A stretch of DNA of 64,000 nucleotides from Branchipolynoe longqiensis (lineage: Eukaryota > Annelida > Polychaeta > Phyllodocida > Polynoidae). Made by a program: the position numbers and the translations under genes. Positions 10,679 to 21,775 of this stretch are shown here, one piece after another. The number at the start of each line of letters is the position of its first letter. Positions within the stretch are counted from its first letter, which is position 1. The notes below the pieces were generated by a model. That model was not told the DNA's origin. It worked only from the letters and a program-made list of their open reading frames with translations, and did no database searches. The DNA lies in assembly GCA_030323885.1 (NCBI GenBank), contig CM059197.1, positions 27,857,178-27,921,177 of the forward strand, written 5' to 3'.

Positions 10679-11789
10679 CTATCATATGTCTCTTTAGAAA
10701 CTACTACCATCGAGTAATGGGAGCGGGAAAAAACTTCCAAAACTGTACTTGAAACATCTAGCAACAAGGACTCACTACTGTATCCGTATTGGTCGGTGTT
10801 AGTGTGGGACTGATGGGGTTGGGGTTGTTGGTGGTGGTTTGGGATTGGTTGGGTTTGGTATGGTGGTTGGTTGGGGATTCTTGGGTTAGAGGCTGGGAGT
10901 TGGTCGATAGGTGATAATTGGTGAATTAAGTCAATCCATAATGATTACACACTCCGTCTTGTAAGTAGTGCTAATTGTGGCTGGTTTCCGGGCGGGCTGG
11001 TGGATAGATTCGGGACCGTTCTGTTCGCTGGTTACCTGAAAGTTGACATCGTCCATCCTGCTTGGAGCGTCGTCTGCCGGACCGGGACTGCAGTAGCCCC
11101 GGTCCAAGATGGAGGGCTATGGATGGACCGGTCCCGGGGACCGAGAGCACGAGCGTCGATTACATCAGCACCGGCTTGATTATGTGTGGCTGGAATATAT
11201 ACACTGTACGTTGTTGTTAAAGGAAAACAAGACGATTAGAGTAATTGCCCTGTCACGTTACAACGCATCTCGCCAGCGCGTCACCAACATGTAAAATCAC
11301 TTTTTTTACATCGAGACACATTGAACTTTTCGGCGTGGGGACAAAGTTGGACATATACATACCACATATACAGCATATGGCCAACATATGACCAACGTAT
11401 GGCTAACGTACCTCCTGGCGAAAAATGCTTGAATTACGCTCACGGTACGTTCACAAAACGATGGTGGACATTATGTATGTTATTCGATCACCAGAACTAC
11501 ACGTCATACGTTACATATGTCAAGACATGCTGGAGAAATGCTAAACATATATTAGACGTTAGGCATATGTTATCCATATGTTGTCAGTGCGCTGACTGAA
11601 TGTTCCCACTGCCTTTAAAGCTGGTCAACGTAATGCAATATAGTGAACAACATTTGACTTACATAGTCTAACGTACATTGATGTATGCCTAATGCATACA
11701 TAACATACAGCAGACGTAAAAATCCACACATTCAAATGTTGTCGTAGGTCGAAAGTTTTGTGCATGCACAAAACTTTGTCGACCCCCTG
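10679..11789. other. Unassigned; G/T-rich strand tract and palindrome
   Basis: 10785-10910 is strongly G/T-biased on the plus strand (many GGTTGG and GGGGTTGGGG words). 11300-11700 is dense in CATATG/ACGTA words. A 26-bp palindrome is listed separately. No gene seen. Confidence 0.45.
11752..11777. repeat. 26-bp perfect palindrome
   Basis: AAAGTTTTGTGCA and its complement TGCACAAAACTTT abut with no spacer. A partly similar GTTTTGTGCATG word occurs in MITE-B copy 1, so it may derive from a transposon end. Confidence 0.8.
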
Positions 11790-12306
11790 ACATGCAACAT
11801 GGTATGCCACTGTCAAGTATCTCAAAACTGCAATGTATACCGAATGCGGCTGCCAGGTTGTTGACGGGTACAAAGAAATTTGATCACATCAGTCCTGTGC
11901 TGAAATCATTACACTGGCTCCCTGTGGATACGAGAATTGATTTCAAGGCGCTGCTTCTTGTATATCGTGCCTTGCATGATCAGGCTCCAGAATATAGGAC
12001 AGATATGCTCCACAAGAGAACAAATGTTTGAACACTGCGCTCCACAGTCTCCAGCCAGTTAGCAGACTCAACGGCTTTGAGGATCGTGCTTTTAGTATTG
12101 CTGCCCCGAGACTGTGGAATGCTCTGCCAGGATATATCACAGATTGTAAATCTGTTGGTGCTTTTAAAAAAAAGGTTGTAAGACACATTTCTTTAAATCT
12201 GCTTTTAACTAGGTGAAATTTATTTTCCTGTATATTTGTTTGTTGTGTAAAGTGCTTGCTGGACCAGGCACTATATAACTGTTTCATTATTATTATTATT
12301 ATTATT
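11790..12306 (+). pseudogene. CR1/L2-type LINE reverse transcriptase 3' end
   Basis: The translation carries the hallmark C-terminal segment of many CR1/L2-superfamily elements: NAAARLLTGTKKFDHISPV, LKSLHWLPVDTRIDFKALLL, then in another frame DRAFSIAAPRLWNALPGYI and FKKKV. The two parts lie in different frames (shift near 12025), and everything upstream, including the polymerase catalytic region, is missing, so it is a dead 5'-truncated copy. A short 3' UTR ends in an (ATT)n array at 12285-12306, a typical end for this superfamily. Assignment to CR1 versus L2 is not resolved. Confidence 0.8.
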
Positions 12307-12429
12307 TAACGCCTTATCTCGACGAACGTACATTGACGTATACCAACGAGCACCTAACGCATGTGTAACGCTTAACAATGTATCCCGACGTAGCACCAAA
12401 AAAGTATCAGACTATTTCAAGGTCAGCCT

Positions 12430-12676
12430 CGTAATCGGAAGGTTGATGGTTTTATTCCCCATGTCATAAGCTCTGCCAGTTTGGATTCCCACTGATTAGT
12501 TTAACTTACAATGTCATCAAAGGCCAGTTACTCTCATACCATGTCTATGTGGTGTTGGAGGTTAACGATCGCTGGAGCCGGTGAAGATGTAGACTCAGGC
12601 TTCCCACTGTTTCATAGACAAAGAATCTAATTGTGAAAAGAAGACTCCTCAGACTTACCTGTGATAGGCAGAATTG
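12430..12676 (+). mobile_element. SINE-III, head-degraded, plus
   Basis: The body (GCCAGTTTGGATTCCCACT, ATCAAAGGCCAGTTACTCTC, CATACCATGTCTATGTGGTG) matches the full copy at 62632. The tRNA-like head is almost gone and the end is TGTGATAGGCAG without a visible tail. Confidence 0.7.
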
Positions 12677-12804
12677 TGTGCTATTAAAGAGCGATTTGCT
12701 TCTAGCCGACAATTCGAGATAGTGGTATGGATGCACAATATGTGCAGTGTCATTATTGTACTTTTAATGTCACGGTGTGCTGGTTGCAATCTACACCACC
12801 TTAG

Positions 12805-12955
12805 TCACTTTGTAAAGTCTACTGCTCGAATATGTGGTTGTGTAGGCAGGCTATAGTGAAATCAATACAGGCAACGAGAAAGGAAGAGTATAAAGTGTGA
12901 AAGAAGAGGGAGAGTCAAGCCCTTTGGTTTATTATGTATATGATACATGGATTCA
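12805..12955 (+). repeat. Repeat E, copy 1
   Basis: The segment with GAAATCAATACAGG and GGTTTATTATGTATA resembles 14018-14165 over about 150 bp with scattered differences. Family unknown. Confidence 0.5.
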
Positions 12956-13579
12956 GTGTAGAGTATCACCCCACCCCATTCTCCCAATGAGAAAAAGCAT
13001 TCTTAGCTCTACCAAGAGGGATCCAACATTCCCACTCCCCATGGTTACCAGTGATCTGCCCACCACCACCAGCTGTGTGGCTCGCCTGGCCACCACCTGC
13101 CTTGAGCCTGAGTGTGGTGATCCTGACTAGCAGAGGGGGAGGGGGTAGTGTGTAGGGCTCTGAGTGCCCCTTACACACAGTCCTGTCAGCATCACTATGA
13201 CTATTTACATATCAATCAAGCACCACCAGCAACTGCCTAAACACATTTATGCACCTGGTCATTTATATCTGTTTCACAATAGAACATTTGCATTCCCCCA
13301 CCAATACTTATTATCGGAATATTTTACAACTTGACAAGAGAGATGGCGAACCGTCGCAGCTGGTGGTGTTTGTAGGTTGTGGTTTCTGCAATTCATTGAC
13401 AAAGGAGAGGAAATTAGTCAATTATTTATTAATCCTTAATTAAGGGATCTTGTCCTGGGGGCATCATGTGGTAATGTACCCATAATGTGCATGCGTTGGA
13501 ATGAGTATCAGTGACGCACTCACTCCATACCCATACTCTCCTGCACATATCCCCACCCCTGACCCATACACCAGCAAGA
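12956..13579. other. No recognisable gene or element
   Basis: Moderately C-rich around 13040-13150, otherwise featureless. Small open frames on both strands have no recognisable domain. Confidence 0.4.
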
Positions 13580-13965
13580 GGGACGGCTGAGTTGGCAAGA
13601 CGGGGATTCAATCCGCGACAGGGTCAATGTTTATAAAATCGAAAATTGTCGCTACCTAGCATTACCCTCGGCATTAGTATGAATGGACGCCGACTGGTTT
13701 GGTCAATAATCGAATACTGTGACTGAATGGGGATATCGGGTCATGGTGCCCGCAATACCTTCTACCACTGGAACAGCACTATGCATTCTCCATGAGTGTC
13801 TGCTGTCAGTAAATAATCCCGGTCCTTATATGACTTTTTTTTTTATTACTAAATAACATTTTATATTTGACCCATTAATACATTTTTTTCAACGCAGGGT
13901 CATCGGTGTTCATGACAAATAGTTTACCTTTGATATTACTAGGACGTAAAATGTAAAGAAACAAA
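13580..13965 (+). mobile_element. SINE-X, old, with a 100-bp insertion
   Basis: Degraded copy: ATTGTCGCTACCTAGC, CTGTGACTGAATGGGGATAT and the tail GGACGTAAAATGTAAAGAAA are visible. About 100 bp of T-rich foreign sequence interrupts it between TATATGAC (near 13830) and GATATTACTAGG (near 13935). Confidence 0.65.
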
Positions 13966-14017
13966 CCAAACATAAGGATACTGCTTTGTCTCCAGGGTCA
14001 GTCGACTCCTGTCATCC

Positions 14018-14165
14018 AGTTGTAAAGTCGCCGGCTGGTGGTGTGAATGGTGTGGACAAGCTAATGAGAAATCAATACAGGTAATGAAGGAAAGTAGGGA
14101 AAGAGTGAAAGTAGGAGAGTGAGTCTCCCTGGTTTATTATGTTATATAGATTTCTAGAATCCCAG
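14018..14165 (+). repeat. Repeat E, copy 2
   Basis: Partner of 12805-12955: GAGAAATCAATACAGGTAAT and CCTGGTTTATTATGTTATA are the best conserved parts. Confidence 0.5.
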
Positions 14166-14563
14166 ATGGCAGCGGTCACATGGGTTGATCCACCAATCAG
14201 AGTTCAATCTGTTGTATCCAAGGCCTTGTCATGCTGGCTACAGTTCCTAGTGGTGGCCAGTGATCCATAAATAACACCATGGCTGGAGGGGGTATGTGAG
14301 GTGACTCCTCCAAAGACTATCTAAGAAGTAACACTCCTCCTCTCTACTATTTTACTAAACAATTTCTATACCTAATGAGTAATAGTCTACCAACTCCACA
14401 TATCCCTCATATGCCTTTGGATTATATATATCACCATTTACCATTATATAGACAAGTTGCAATTTATTATAGTAGTGTCCTCATGCCATTAGATCGGAAA
14501 ATTGTATACAGTGATGCAGCACCAAAACAACATTTATTTCTCACAAATGTTCACCCCTTCCTT
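14166..14563. other. No recognisable gene or element
   Basis: No supported feature before the target duplication of the next SINE. Confidence 0.4.
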
Positions 14564-14576
14564 TAATATCTCACCA

Positions 14577-14916
14577 AACCAGACGGGGTGGCCAAATGAG
14601 TTAGAGCTTCTGTCTCACGCGGTGGTAGACCATGGGATCGTGGCTTCGAACCCTGGTCGAGTCAAACCAATGACTTACAAATTTATACTTGTCGCTTTCT
14701 AGCCAGGCGCTTGGCATTATTAGGATAGGGAAAGACTGGTTGGCTCAGTGTCAGGATAATGTGACTGAGTGGGATATCAGGCCATGCTGCTGGTGAACTG
14801 GTCTCCCAGTGGTGCAGCACTATACAATGGCCATGAGTGTAAACTGCCACAAGTCGGTACCCGTCCTGCTATGACCTTAGATGTTGCTAGGACGTAAAAC
14901 AACAAACAAACAAAAT
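14577..14916 (+). mobile_element. SINE-X, head I, full length, with TSD
   Basis: Complete copy flanked by a 13-bp target duplication TAAYATCTCACCA (14564-14576 and 14917-14929, one mismatch). B box GGCTTCGAACCCTGG; tail GTAAAACAACAAACAAACAA. Confidence 0.9.
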
Positions 14917-15057
14917 TAACATCTCACCAGGTAGGACAAAGGGTAAGCATTTACCAGAACCACACTCTCCAGCTGTCAATATACCCAACACTTTGAGATT
15001 TGCGAAGTTGATCCAAATAAGTCTACAATTAAATAAACCAGATTCAATATATATCAA

Positions 15058-15405
15058 CCAGACGGGATGGCCGAATGAGTTTGAGCGTCCATCTCCCGTG
15101 CTGGTAGATCGTGGGGTCGTGGGTTCGATCCCCGGTCGAGTCAAACCAATGACTTAAACATTTATACTTGTTGCTTCCTAGCCAGGCGCTTGGCATTATT
15201 AGGACAGGGCAAGGACTGGTGTGCTCAGTGTCAGGATAATGTGACTGAGTGGGATACCAGGTCATGGTGCCGGCGGCCTAGTTTCCCAGTGGGACAGCAC
15301 TATAAAGTCATCATGAGTGCCTCTGTCACAAGTCGGTACCCATCCTGATATGACCTTAGATGTTGCTAGGACATAAAACAACAACAAGCAAACAAACAAA
15401 CAATC
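15058..15405 (+). mobile_element. SINE-X, head I, full length
   Basis: Near-consensus head with B box GGGTTCGATCCCCGG, complete body and a long tail of CAAA units. A short TCAATAT shared by both flanks may be the target duplication. Confidence 0.85.
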
Positions 15406-15904
15406 AATATGTAGCCACCCCTTCTAGAATTGTGAAATTGATCGGGGAAGGGATCTAAACTTAAATCAATTTCTAAATCTCATATATTCTGCTGACTCAG
15501 TTCCGAATTCGATGGAATATATGTCTGTTCTTATGACTACTTCCACCTTCTTCATTGAGACTCTTTGTGCCTGTATTCCAATCGAACGCAGACTTGATTG
15601 GGTACTTTGGTTGTGGAGGTTTTCTTCTTGTTTACCTTTCTTAGTTCACGAAGGGACACTGTAAGAGAAGAGAGTTCCGACTGCTTTTATCCGTTTCTCC
15701 AACCAGTGTTAATGTGTTGGGGTTTTTGATCCTAGCAACATCTGAGGTGTTTATCAGGACCGATCCAACAAGTGACACCCACCATAAATAGCTGGAATCT
15801 AATCCATAAAGTGGGGCGGATATATGTATGTATGAATCTTTTTAATATGCTCCCAGAGTGATCCTCGAAGAAGCTGTATAGTCATGTTGCATAAGGAATA
15901 ATGT
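15406..15904. other. Unassigned, with a SINE tail fragment
   Basis: Contains a degraded minus-strand SINE-X tail at about 15717-15785 (TCCTAGCAACATCTGAGG). No gene seen. Confidence 0.4.
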
Positions 15905-16262
15905 ACCAATCGATAGAGCGCAGGCTTCCCATGCGGAAGGTCGAGAGTTCGAATCCAAGCCAAGTCAAACCAATGATTTATCAAACTGATAATTGTCGCT
16001 ACTGGTGCTCGGTGTTAATAAGATAGAACAAGGACTTGTTAGCACAGGATCAGGATAATGGGACTGTGTGGGATATCCAGTGATGGTGCCAGCTGCCTCG
16101 TCTCCCAGTTGTGCAACACTATAAAGTCACTACTTTATACTAGTATAATGTGTACCTACACCCGTATGTCTTCGGTCGTAAACTCATCATTTGTGCGCAT
16201 TGTCATGAGTCCGGATGTTACCTTAGATGTGGCTAGGACGCAGAACACCAACAAACAAACGG
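15905..16262 (+). mobile_element. SINE-X, head II, plus
   Basis: Head II is well preserved (AGAGCGCAGGCTTCCCATGC, GAGTTCGAATCC), followed by the same X body as head I copies, with a small insertion near 16130-16190 and a tail ending CACCAACAAACAAACGG. Confidence 0.8.
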
Positions 16263-16807
16263 TTGTCCCCAATTCACAGATTGTTTAGTAACGAGTTCTA
16301 CCTTCTGGAAACAAAATTCTCTGAAGAGATAAACAAATACAGTACAGTTTTCAATTAGGCTATGGGTGGTTGCCCAAATAAGGACAGGCTGCTTTCCTAG
16401 ATTTCATGTTTAAAAACATGTTATCTTGTCCATGCCTCTGTAAATTAGATGTGTTAGTGGCAAGGTGGTCAATGTGTACTGAGGTCCGGATGTGTTGCCG
16501 TGTTCTAGCCTGTCAGTCAGGATATGGAGAGAGTCTGATGGCCATTAGGAGGAGATGGGAAGGAGGATCGGCAGTCAAAATGATGGTGGTGATGATGATG
16601 GTGAGTGAAGCGGACCTCGGCTGTCAGTTATAGGTAATTCATAACATTGAGACCGAAATAGTGCACAATAAAGTTTCTTGTTTTTATTACAATTTGCTTG
16701 TTACAATGAAATGTGAATGTCAGAAATATAATAAATGTATTGTTTCATGGATTGGAATTCGTCAGTGCAATTAATAAATAAAGACACTGATAAATGGGTT
16801 TTATTCA
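16263..16807. other. No recognisable gene or element
   Basis: Includes a GATGATGATGGTGA-like stretch near 16580-16605. Nothing else supported. Confidence 0.4.
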
Positions 16808-16810
16808 TTA

Positions 16811-17157
16811 AAGCCCTGTCACACCTCACCGGATTGGGGGAAATGGACAAAAAATGAACAATGTCCGGTTTGTGTCCGTACAAGTTTTGAACATGCAAAA
16901 AGACAAGGAATGGATGCCGCCGGACCGATGTCTACATTCCTTGTCCGGTTTGATTTCATTTCATCTGTTGGCTATCCGTTCATGTCCGTTTCATGCCCGT
17001 TTCATGTCTGTTTCATGTCAGTTGCATGTGCATGTCATGTCCATTCATAGACCCGATGTCGCAGCACTTTGACACATTTTAATACATTGTGATACGTATC
17101 ACCACCGGACTAGACAATTATGTCCGTTGCTACATCCGGCATAGTGTGACAGGCACT
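16811..17157 (+). mobile_element. MITE-B, copy 3
   Basis: Ends AAGCCCTGTCACACCTCACC and GCATAGTGTGACAGGCACT, flanked by TTA on both sides (16808-16810, 17158-17160). It carries the same internal TTTCATGTCCG tandem units (16975-17045) as copy 2. Confidence 0.8.
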
Positions 17158-17160
17158 TTA

Positions 17161-17692
17161 TACAGAAGAGGATCTGATGCTCATACGTTTAAAAGACCAG
17201 TGATCCAGTGTAGGTTTGGAGGGAGGTAAATTGTATGTAAGTAGTTAAGTGGCAGGTCTGCTTCATGCGAGGCTCGGGCAATGACAACAAAAGGAGCATC
17301 CTTCAGTTAGTATTCATGACGGTGTATTTATCAATCTAACAAAGGTTGAATGCAGTAGAGACATATATCATGGCTACAGGTGAATGCAATGGATAGACAT
17401 CTCATTATTGGATGTCTAATGGACACTAATGAGGTGTCCAGGGTTAGGAATTCCCCATGTTACTGGTGACATGTACAATCTGGCAATTATATAATTATGT
17501 GGAGCGTATTCCTGACAAAGCTATCTCCAATTAATTTGTAGCCGTGTATTGTGTAATAGCTTATTATGCACCAATACATGAGATAGCTACAGTGTTCATT
17601 AGCAGTGAAGCTAATTTTAAATTGCACTTGATTCGATTGGAACGTAGCCACCCACACTCACACACATGCATATCACATTTGGTGCCCTTGCG
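17161..17692. other. No recognisable gene or element
   Basis: AT-rich sequence without a supported feature. Confidence 0.4.
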
Positions 17693-17752
17693 GCCGTCCT
17701 GATATGACCTTATATGTTGCTAGGATGTAAAATAACTACAAACAAAACAAAT
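17693..17752 (+). mobile_element. SINE-X tail fragment, plus
   Basis: CCGTCCTGATATGACCTTAT through GGATGTAAAATAACTACAAA; only the last about 60 bp of the family. Confidence 0.7.
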
Positions 17753-17786
17753 CAATCTTTCCTGCAGTGTGTGTGCAGAGTACAGT

Positions 17787-17813
17787 GTTATTATTATTAT
17801 TATTATTATTATT
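17787..17813. repeat. (TTA)n microsatellite
   Basis: Nine trinucleotide units in a row. Confidence 0.9.
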
Positions 17814-17815
17814 GT

Positions 17816-19484
17816 TAAAAAGGTAGTCATACTATCGGGACAGGCTGGGCCCCTTGGGGTGTTTCTTCTGTTTGGAAACAACATTGCCATGTGGTATTAA
17901 TTAGGGCCTGATTATTTTCTGATTTACTATGGCTGCTTGTCGATCCAGTCTGTTGATCAAATTGTTATCAGATTACCCATCATATATTACATGATGAGTT
18001 CGGAGGTATCCATAAGCATCAGCATCCTTACTACAGCTAACTACCATAATCTGAACCAGGCTCATCAGTTTCATTAAAATGTCAAGTTAATTAAATTTTC
18101 TTAAATCCAAAGAAGACTGAATATGGGATGATGACTGTCAGCCAAGGCGGAGGTGGATACCATGGGATTTGAACAGTTTTACCACAGGTACAGACCACAA
18201 TTACAGAGCAGTTAGACTCTTATATGCCATAGTTATAGACCACAATTACAAGTGCGAGCGATAATATGAGTGTTCCAAAATACCGACGGTCTGACCCAGC
18301 ATACAAATAGTAAGGCTCCTGGTCCCACTAGAGTGGGGTGGAGGCACCCGGCATTAATTCACAACATGAGACAGCATTTGGTACAATGGCTTTATTTTAT
18401 CAGTTATGTCATTGGTACAGGTATGAGTTGATTGAACCGGAACCGCCATTGTTCTGCTTCCTCGGGTCCACTGCTGATGAATGGATCAGGTGGGACTTGA
18501 ACCCTCAACCGTATAGATTCAAGCTTTATCTAGTGGTGTGGGTGGCTGGGCGATGAAAGCTGGATGGTGCGAAGATGGTGGTGGCTGTGACGGTTGTATG
18601 TGGAGTTCAAACTGCCGTAGGGTCAGATGACCGAATTGGCGGGAAATTTGATATTGTTTCGCCATATATCGAGCGTATGGGTAATGAGCCAGGTTCCTGA
18701 AGGTGGCGCCACCAGAGCGATGGTGGCTGCTGGGTGGTTAGTTTGGGCAGGATCCACAAGGTGGTGGCACAGTATCATATTGGTAAGTGTCGGGTGTCCA
18801 GCCTTGTGTGTGAATTACCCATGTTAAAATTGACATGCACAATCCAGAAAACTGGTGTAGGGTACCGTTAAGACACAATGCATGTCGGGAAACTGTATCT
18901 GTTTATATGGCAAACTGAATATCTATGTGAACTTTAGCCAATATAGTGCCGGTTACTGGAATTTATTCCAAATGTAGTATAACATACTTTTTTTTAAAGT
19001 AATGATTAATATAGTGCCTCTTATATTATATATTGTGTCTGTTTGGTAATCTAAGTCATACGCTTCAATCTCTCCATTGCTAGCAACTTTAAAGTTGGTT
19101 ATCCTAGAAAATATAACATGTAAGGAAATATAACACTGACTACTAGTATGCTAATTTTACAAATGAAATTCATTTGCAAAGATGTGCTTTGATTACATTC
19201 ACCGATTTTGCACTTGTCAACATTTCTAGGAGAATATCCATCAAGTCTTAGTACCACCCCCGTCTCCACTCACTAGCAATTTCCTACCTCCTCCAATTAA
19301 TATCTACAACGATTATTTGTCATCGCACAATTCACTCTTTCTTATCTTAAAAAACAGACTTTCAATTGCATCCTGATCTCTCTTTGTTTGCGTTCTCCCT
19401 CTCTGCTACTCCATTTGCTTTGCCTGATTAATAATAAAATGTTGACTATTACAATATTACCAACTATGATGCCGTTGCTATGCC
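17816..19484. other. Mostly featureless; weak tRNA-like patch
   Basis: Minus strand around 18490-18550 has a B-box-like GGGTTCAAGTCCCACC that could be a decayed SINE head, but no A box or body is legible. Short duplicated wording (GACCACAATTACA) occurs near 18193 and 18239. No gene supported. Confidence 0.35.
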
Positions 19485-19605
19485 GGACGCGGTGGGCGAA
19501 TCGGTAAGAGCCCAGGCTTTCCGTGCAGAAGGTCGGGAGTTCGAATTCCAGCCGAGTCAATGACTTACAAAATTGATACCTCTCGCTACCTAGATAGCTG
19601 GGGAC

Positions 19606-19912
19606 CAGACGGGATGGCTGAATGAGTTAGAGTGTCCGTCTCCCGTGTTGGTAGATTGTGGGGTAGTGGGGTCGACCCTAGTTGAGTCAAACCAATGACT
19701 TAACAATTTATACTTATCGCTTCCTAGCTAGGCACTCGTGACAGTTAGGCTTAGTGATCAGGTCAGATAGTGACCGTCAGTTTGCCGCGGCTTGTTCAGT
19801 GGGACAGCACTATAAAGTTGCCATGCGGGCCCACTGTCACAAGTCGGTACCCGTTCTGATATGACCTTAGATGTTGATAGGACGTAAAACAACAACAAAC
19901 AAACAACAAACA
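19606..19912 (+). mobile_element. SINE-X, head I, nested in a SINE-X
   Basis: Begins ACCAGACGGGATGGCTGAAT and ends GTAAAACAACAACAAACAAA. The host SINE is broken after CTACCTAG and resumes at CCTAGTTGGCGC, so ACCTAG or CCTAG is the likely short target duplication. Part of its middle is deleted. Confidence 0.8.
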
Positions 19913-20017
19913 ACCTAGTTGGCGCTCCGAATCACTAGGATAGGGAAAGGCCTGATTAGCTGAGTATCAGCATAATTTGGCAGAGTAGGAGATCGGGTCA
20001 TGGTGCCAGCGGTCTGG

Positions 20018-20111
20018 TTGGTGGTTGGTGGTGGTTGCTTTACGCCGTGTCGGCAGCATAGCCCGACACGGCGAGAAATGTTTGTTTTTGTTCAAAACAC
20101 CCCGCCCCCCA
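20018..20111 (-). mobile_element. 94-bp hairpin insert with 13-bp TSD
   Basis: Flanked by a perfect 13-bp duplication GCCAGCGGTCTGG (20005-20017 and 20112-20124). It contains an 11-bp stem (CGCCGTGTCGG / CCGACACGGCG). On the minus strand it ends in an A/C-rich CAACCACCACCAACCACCAA tail, so it looks like a very short retroposon. A related piece lies at 47305-47360. Confidence 0.75.
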
Positions 20112-20235
20112 GCCAGCGGTCTGGTCTTCCAGTGGGACAGTACTATAAAGTCACCATGAATTCGCATTATCGCAAGTAGGTACACATCCTGATATGACCG
20201 TATATGTTGCCAAGATTTCAAACCACAAACAAATG

Positions 20236-20412
20236 ATGTGTGTGTATTGTTGGTAAAGCGGTGCATTTCCCCTTTTAACTGTTGTGCAGGCCACATAGGC
20301 TTCGGTCAATACATGAGTCGAACAGGCAGTGGGACCGATCTGTGTTGTCCTTAGGATCAGGGTCGGCCTTCAGCCTCGTAAGACTTTGGCTATGTTCACC
20401 CTCACCACTAGA
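20236..20412. other. Unassigned spacer
   Basis: No feature supported. Confidence 0.4.
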
Positions 20413-20414
20413 TA

Positions 20415-20810
20415 AAGGATTCACCCTGTACTCGCAGCACATGGGTGAATACCAAAATGATATAAAAGCTGTCGAAAAAGCAGGGAAATGCAATGAGAGA
20501 CTAAATTCACAATCTAAAAAGCAACATTTATTCTATATATATGTTTTCATATTTCCCTGCAACCTTTGCTTTGAAAAATGTCATAAAACATGCAGTTTAA
20601 TACACTTTAAAAGTGAAATCGATGGCGTTCTATGGCCGCCATCTTGTCTTTTTACATTCTCGCCCATTTCAGCAACTCTGTGCTAATATAAGTACCCATT
20701 TAATACTGGAGGCAGGCATTCTATTTCCTGTTCCATACTAAAGCTATGTTTGCCCGTATTTACTCTACGTTGTCGTTCACGCATGTACTACAAGTACAGG
20801 GTGAATCTTT
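20415..20810. mobile_element. MITE-H, long TIRs, TA flanks
   Basis: Left end AAGGATTCACCCTGTACT with its continuation is an inverted match to the right end AGTACAGGGTGAATCTTT, about 38 bp with few mismatches. TA lies at both borders (20413-20414, 20811-20812). About 396 bp, no coding capacity. TA flanks suggest a Tc1/mariner-type partner; this is inference. Confidence 0.6.
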
Positions 20811-21004
20811 TATCGACCTCACCACATGCACCCAGCTAGGCTGCGTTCTGGCTGCATTTCAGACTTGCGAATAACCAATCCAACCTTGAAGCACTAGATT
20901 TGCGTCTTGGGAATCTAACGTACCTAAGTGCTAGCTTTCATGCTTCAACTTACAAACTGTCACCCAGAATCTAACCTTTAAGCACAGACCATCCCCCATA
21001 TTCC

Positions 21005-21218
21005 AGCTTTGTTGGGAGACCAGGTCACTGGCACCATGACCTGATATCTCACTCAGTCACATTATCCTGACACTGAGCTATCCAGTCCTATACTATTAAT
21101 GCCGAACACCAGGAAATATCAATTTTGTAAGTCATTGGGTTTGACTCGACCGGAAAACGAACTCCCGACCTTCCGCACAGGAAGCCTGCGCTCTACTGAT
21201 TTAGCCACCGCATCCGGT
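21005..21218 (-). mobile_element. SINE-X, head II, minus, 3'-truncated
   Basis: Head II is readable on the minus strand (TTCCGCACAGGAAGCCTGCG in plus orientation). The body stops near the GGGAGACCAGG block. Confidence 0.75.
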
Positions 21219-21349
21219 AACGACATCGGATACATCCGCAATGAACAACCTAATAACTTCAGGTTAGATAATATTTGCGTCTACCTTCTCTGTACAGGAT
21301 AAACATAAGCATGGTGTCAAATGTTGAACCCGGGATGTCTATGTACATT

Positions 21350-21770
21350 TCATAGTTAGCCTAGGTCACAAATGCTGCGGTCGCCGTACGGTGCTACGGT
21401 CTGCGGTGTGGCTTGCAGTTTATTCAAATGTTACAGCATTGCTGTGTGTGATCATGCTGTCACCACAAGGTGCCTTGTGGTTTCTTAAAACTTTATACAC
21501 ATATTTACTATATAAAAATGTAACTTTCTTAATATTGAACAAACAAACATGAATATTTTACCATATTGATATTCATTGATGTAAAAAAAGGTGACTGTGC
21601 GGTGTTGTGATGTCATTGTGGCCTGTAGCATTGCGATTTTCCAAAGTTATGATCATTTTCACTTAAAATAACTACAACCGCTTGCGGTGAGCAAAAAAAT
21701 GTATGGTCACCATATCGCGACCGCACCCCACCGTGCGGTCACAGTACGGTCTTGCCGATGTGGCGAGTTC
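21350..21770. repeat. Possible MITE rich in CCGYACGGT words
   Basis: Both ends contain GCGGTC/CGTACGGT-like words in opposite orientation around an AT-rich middle, suggesting an old inverted-terminal element. The exact ends and target duplication are not readable. Confidence 0.3.
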
Positions 21771-21775
21771 CAGTC

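Larger units (their letters stand above)
19485..20235 (+). mobile_element. SINE-X, head II, plus, with two nested insertions
   Basis: The head (GGGAGTTCGAATTCCAGCC) starts near 19488. The body is interrupted first by a head I SINE-X (about 19606-19912) and again at 20018-20111 by a 94-bp hairpin insert. It resumes after each, ending with a degraded CAAACAAATG tail. It records three successive retropositions. Confidence 0.8.

Noticed and set aside
18338..18556. 72-codon frame as an exon
   Set aside because: It contains a B-box-like patch in reverse and no recognisable protein motif.
20282..20686. 134-codon frame
   Set aside because: Most of it overlaps MITE-H.
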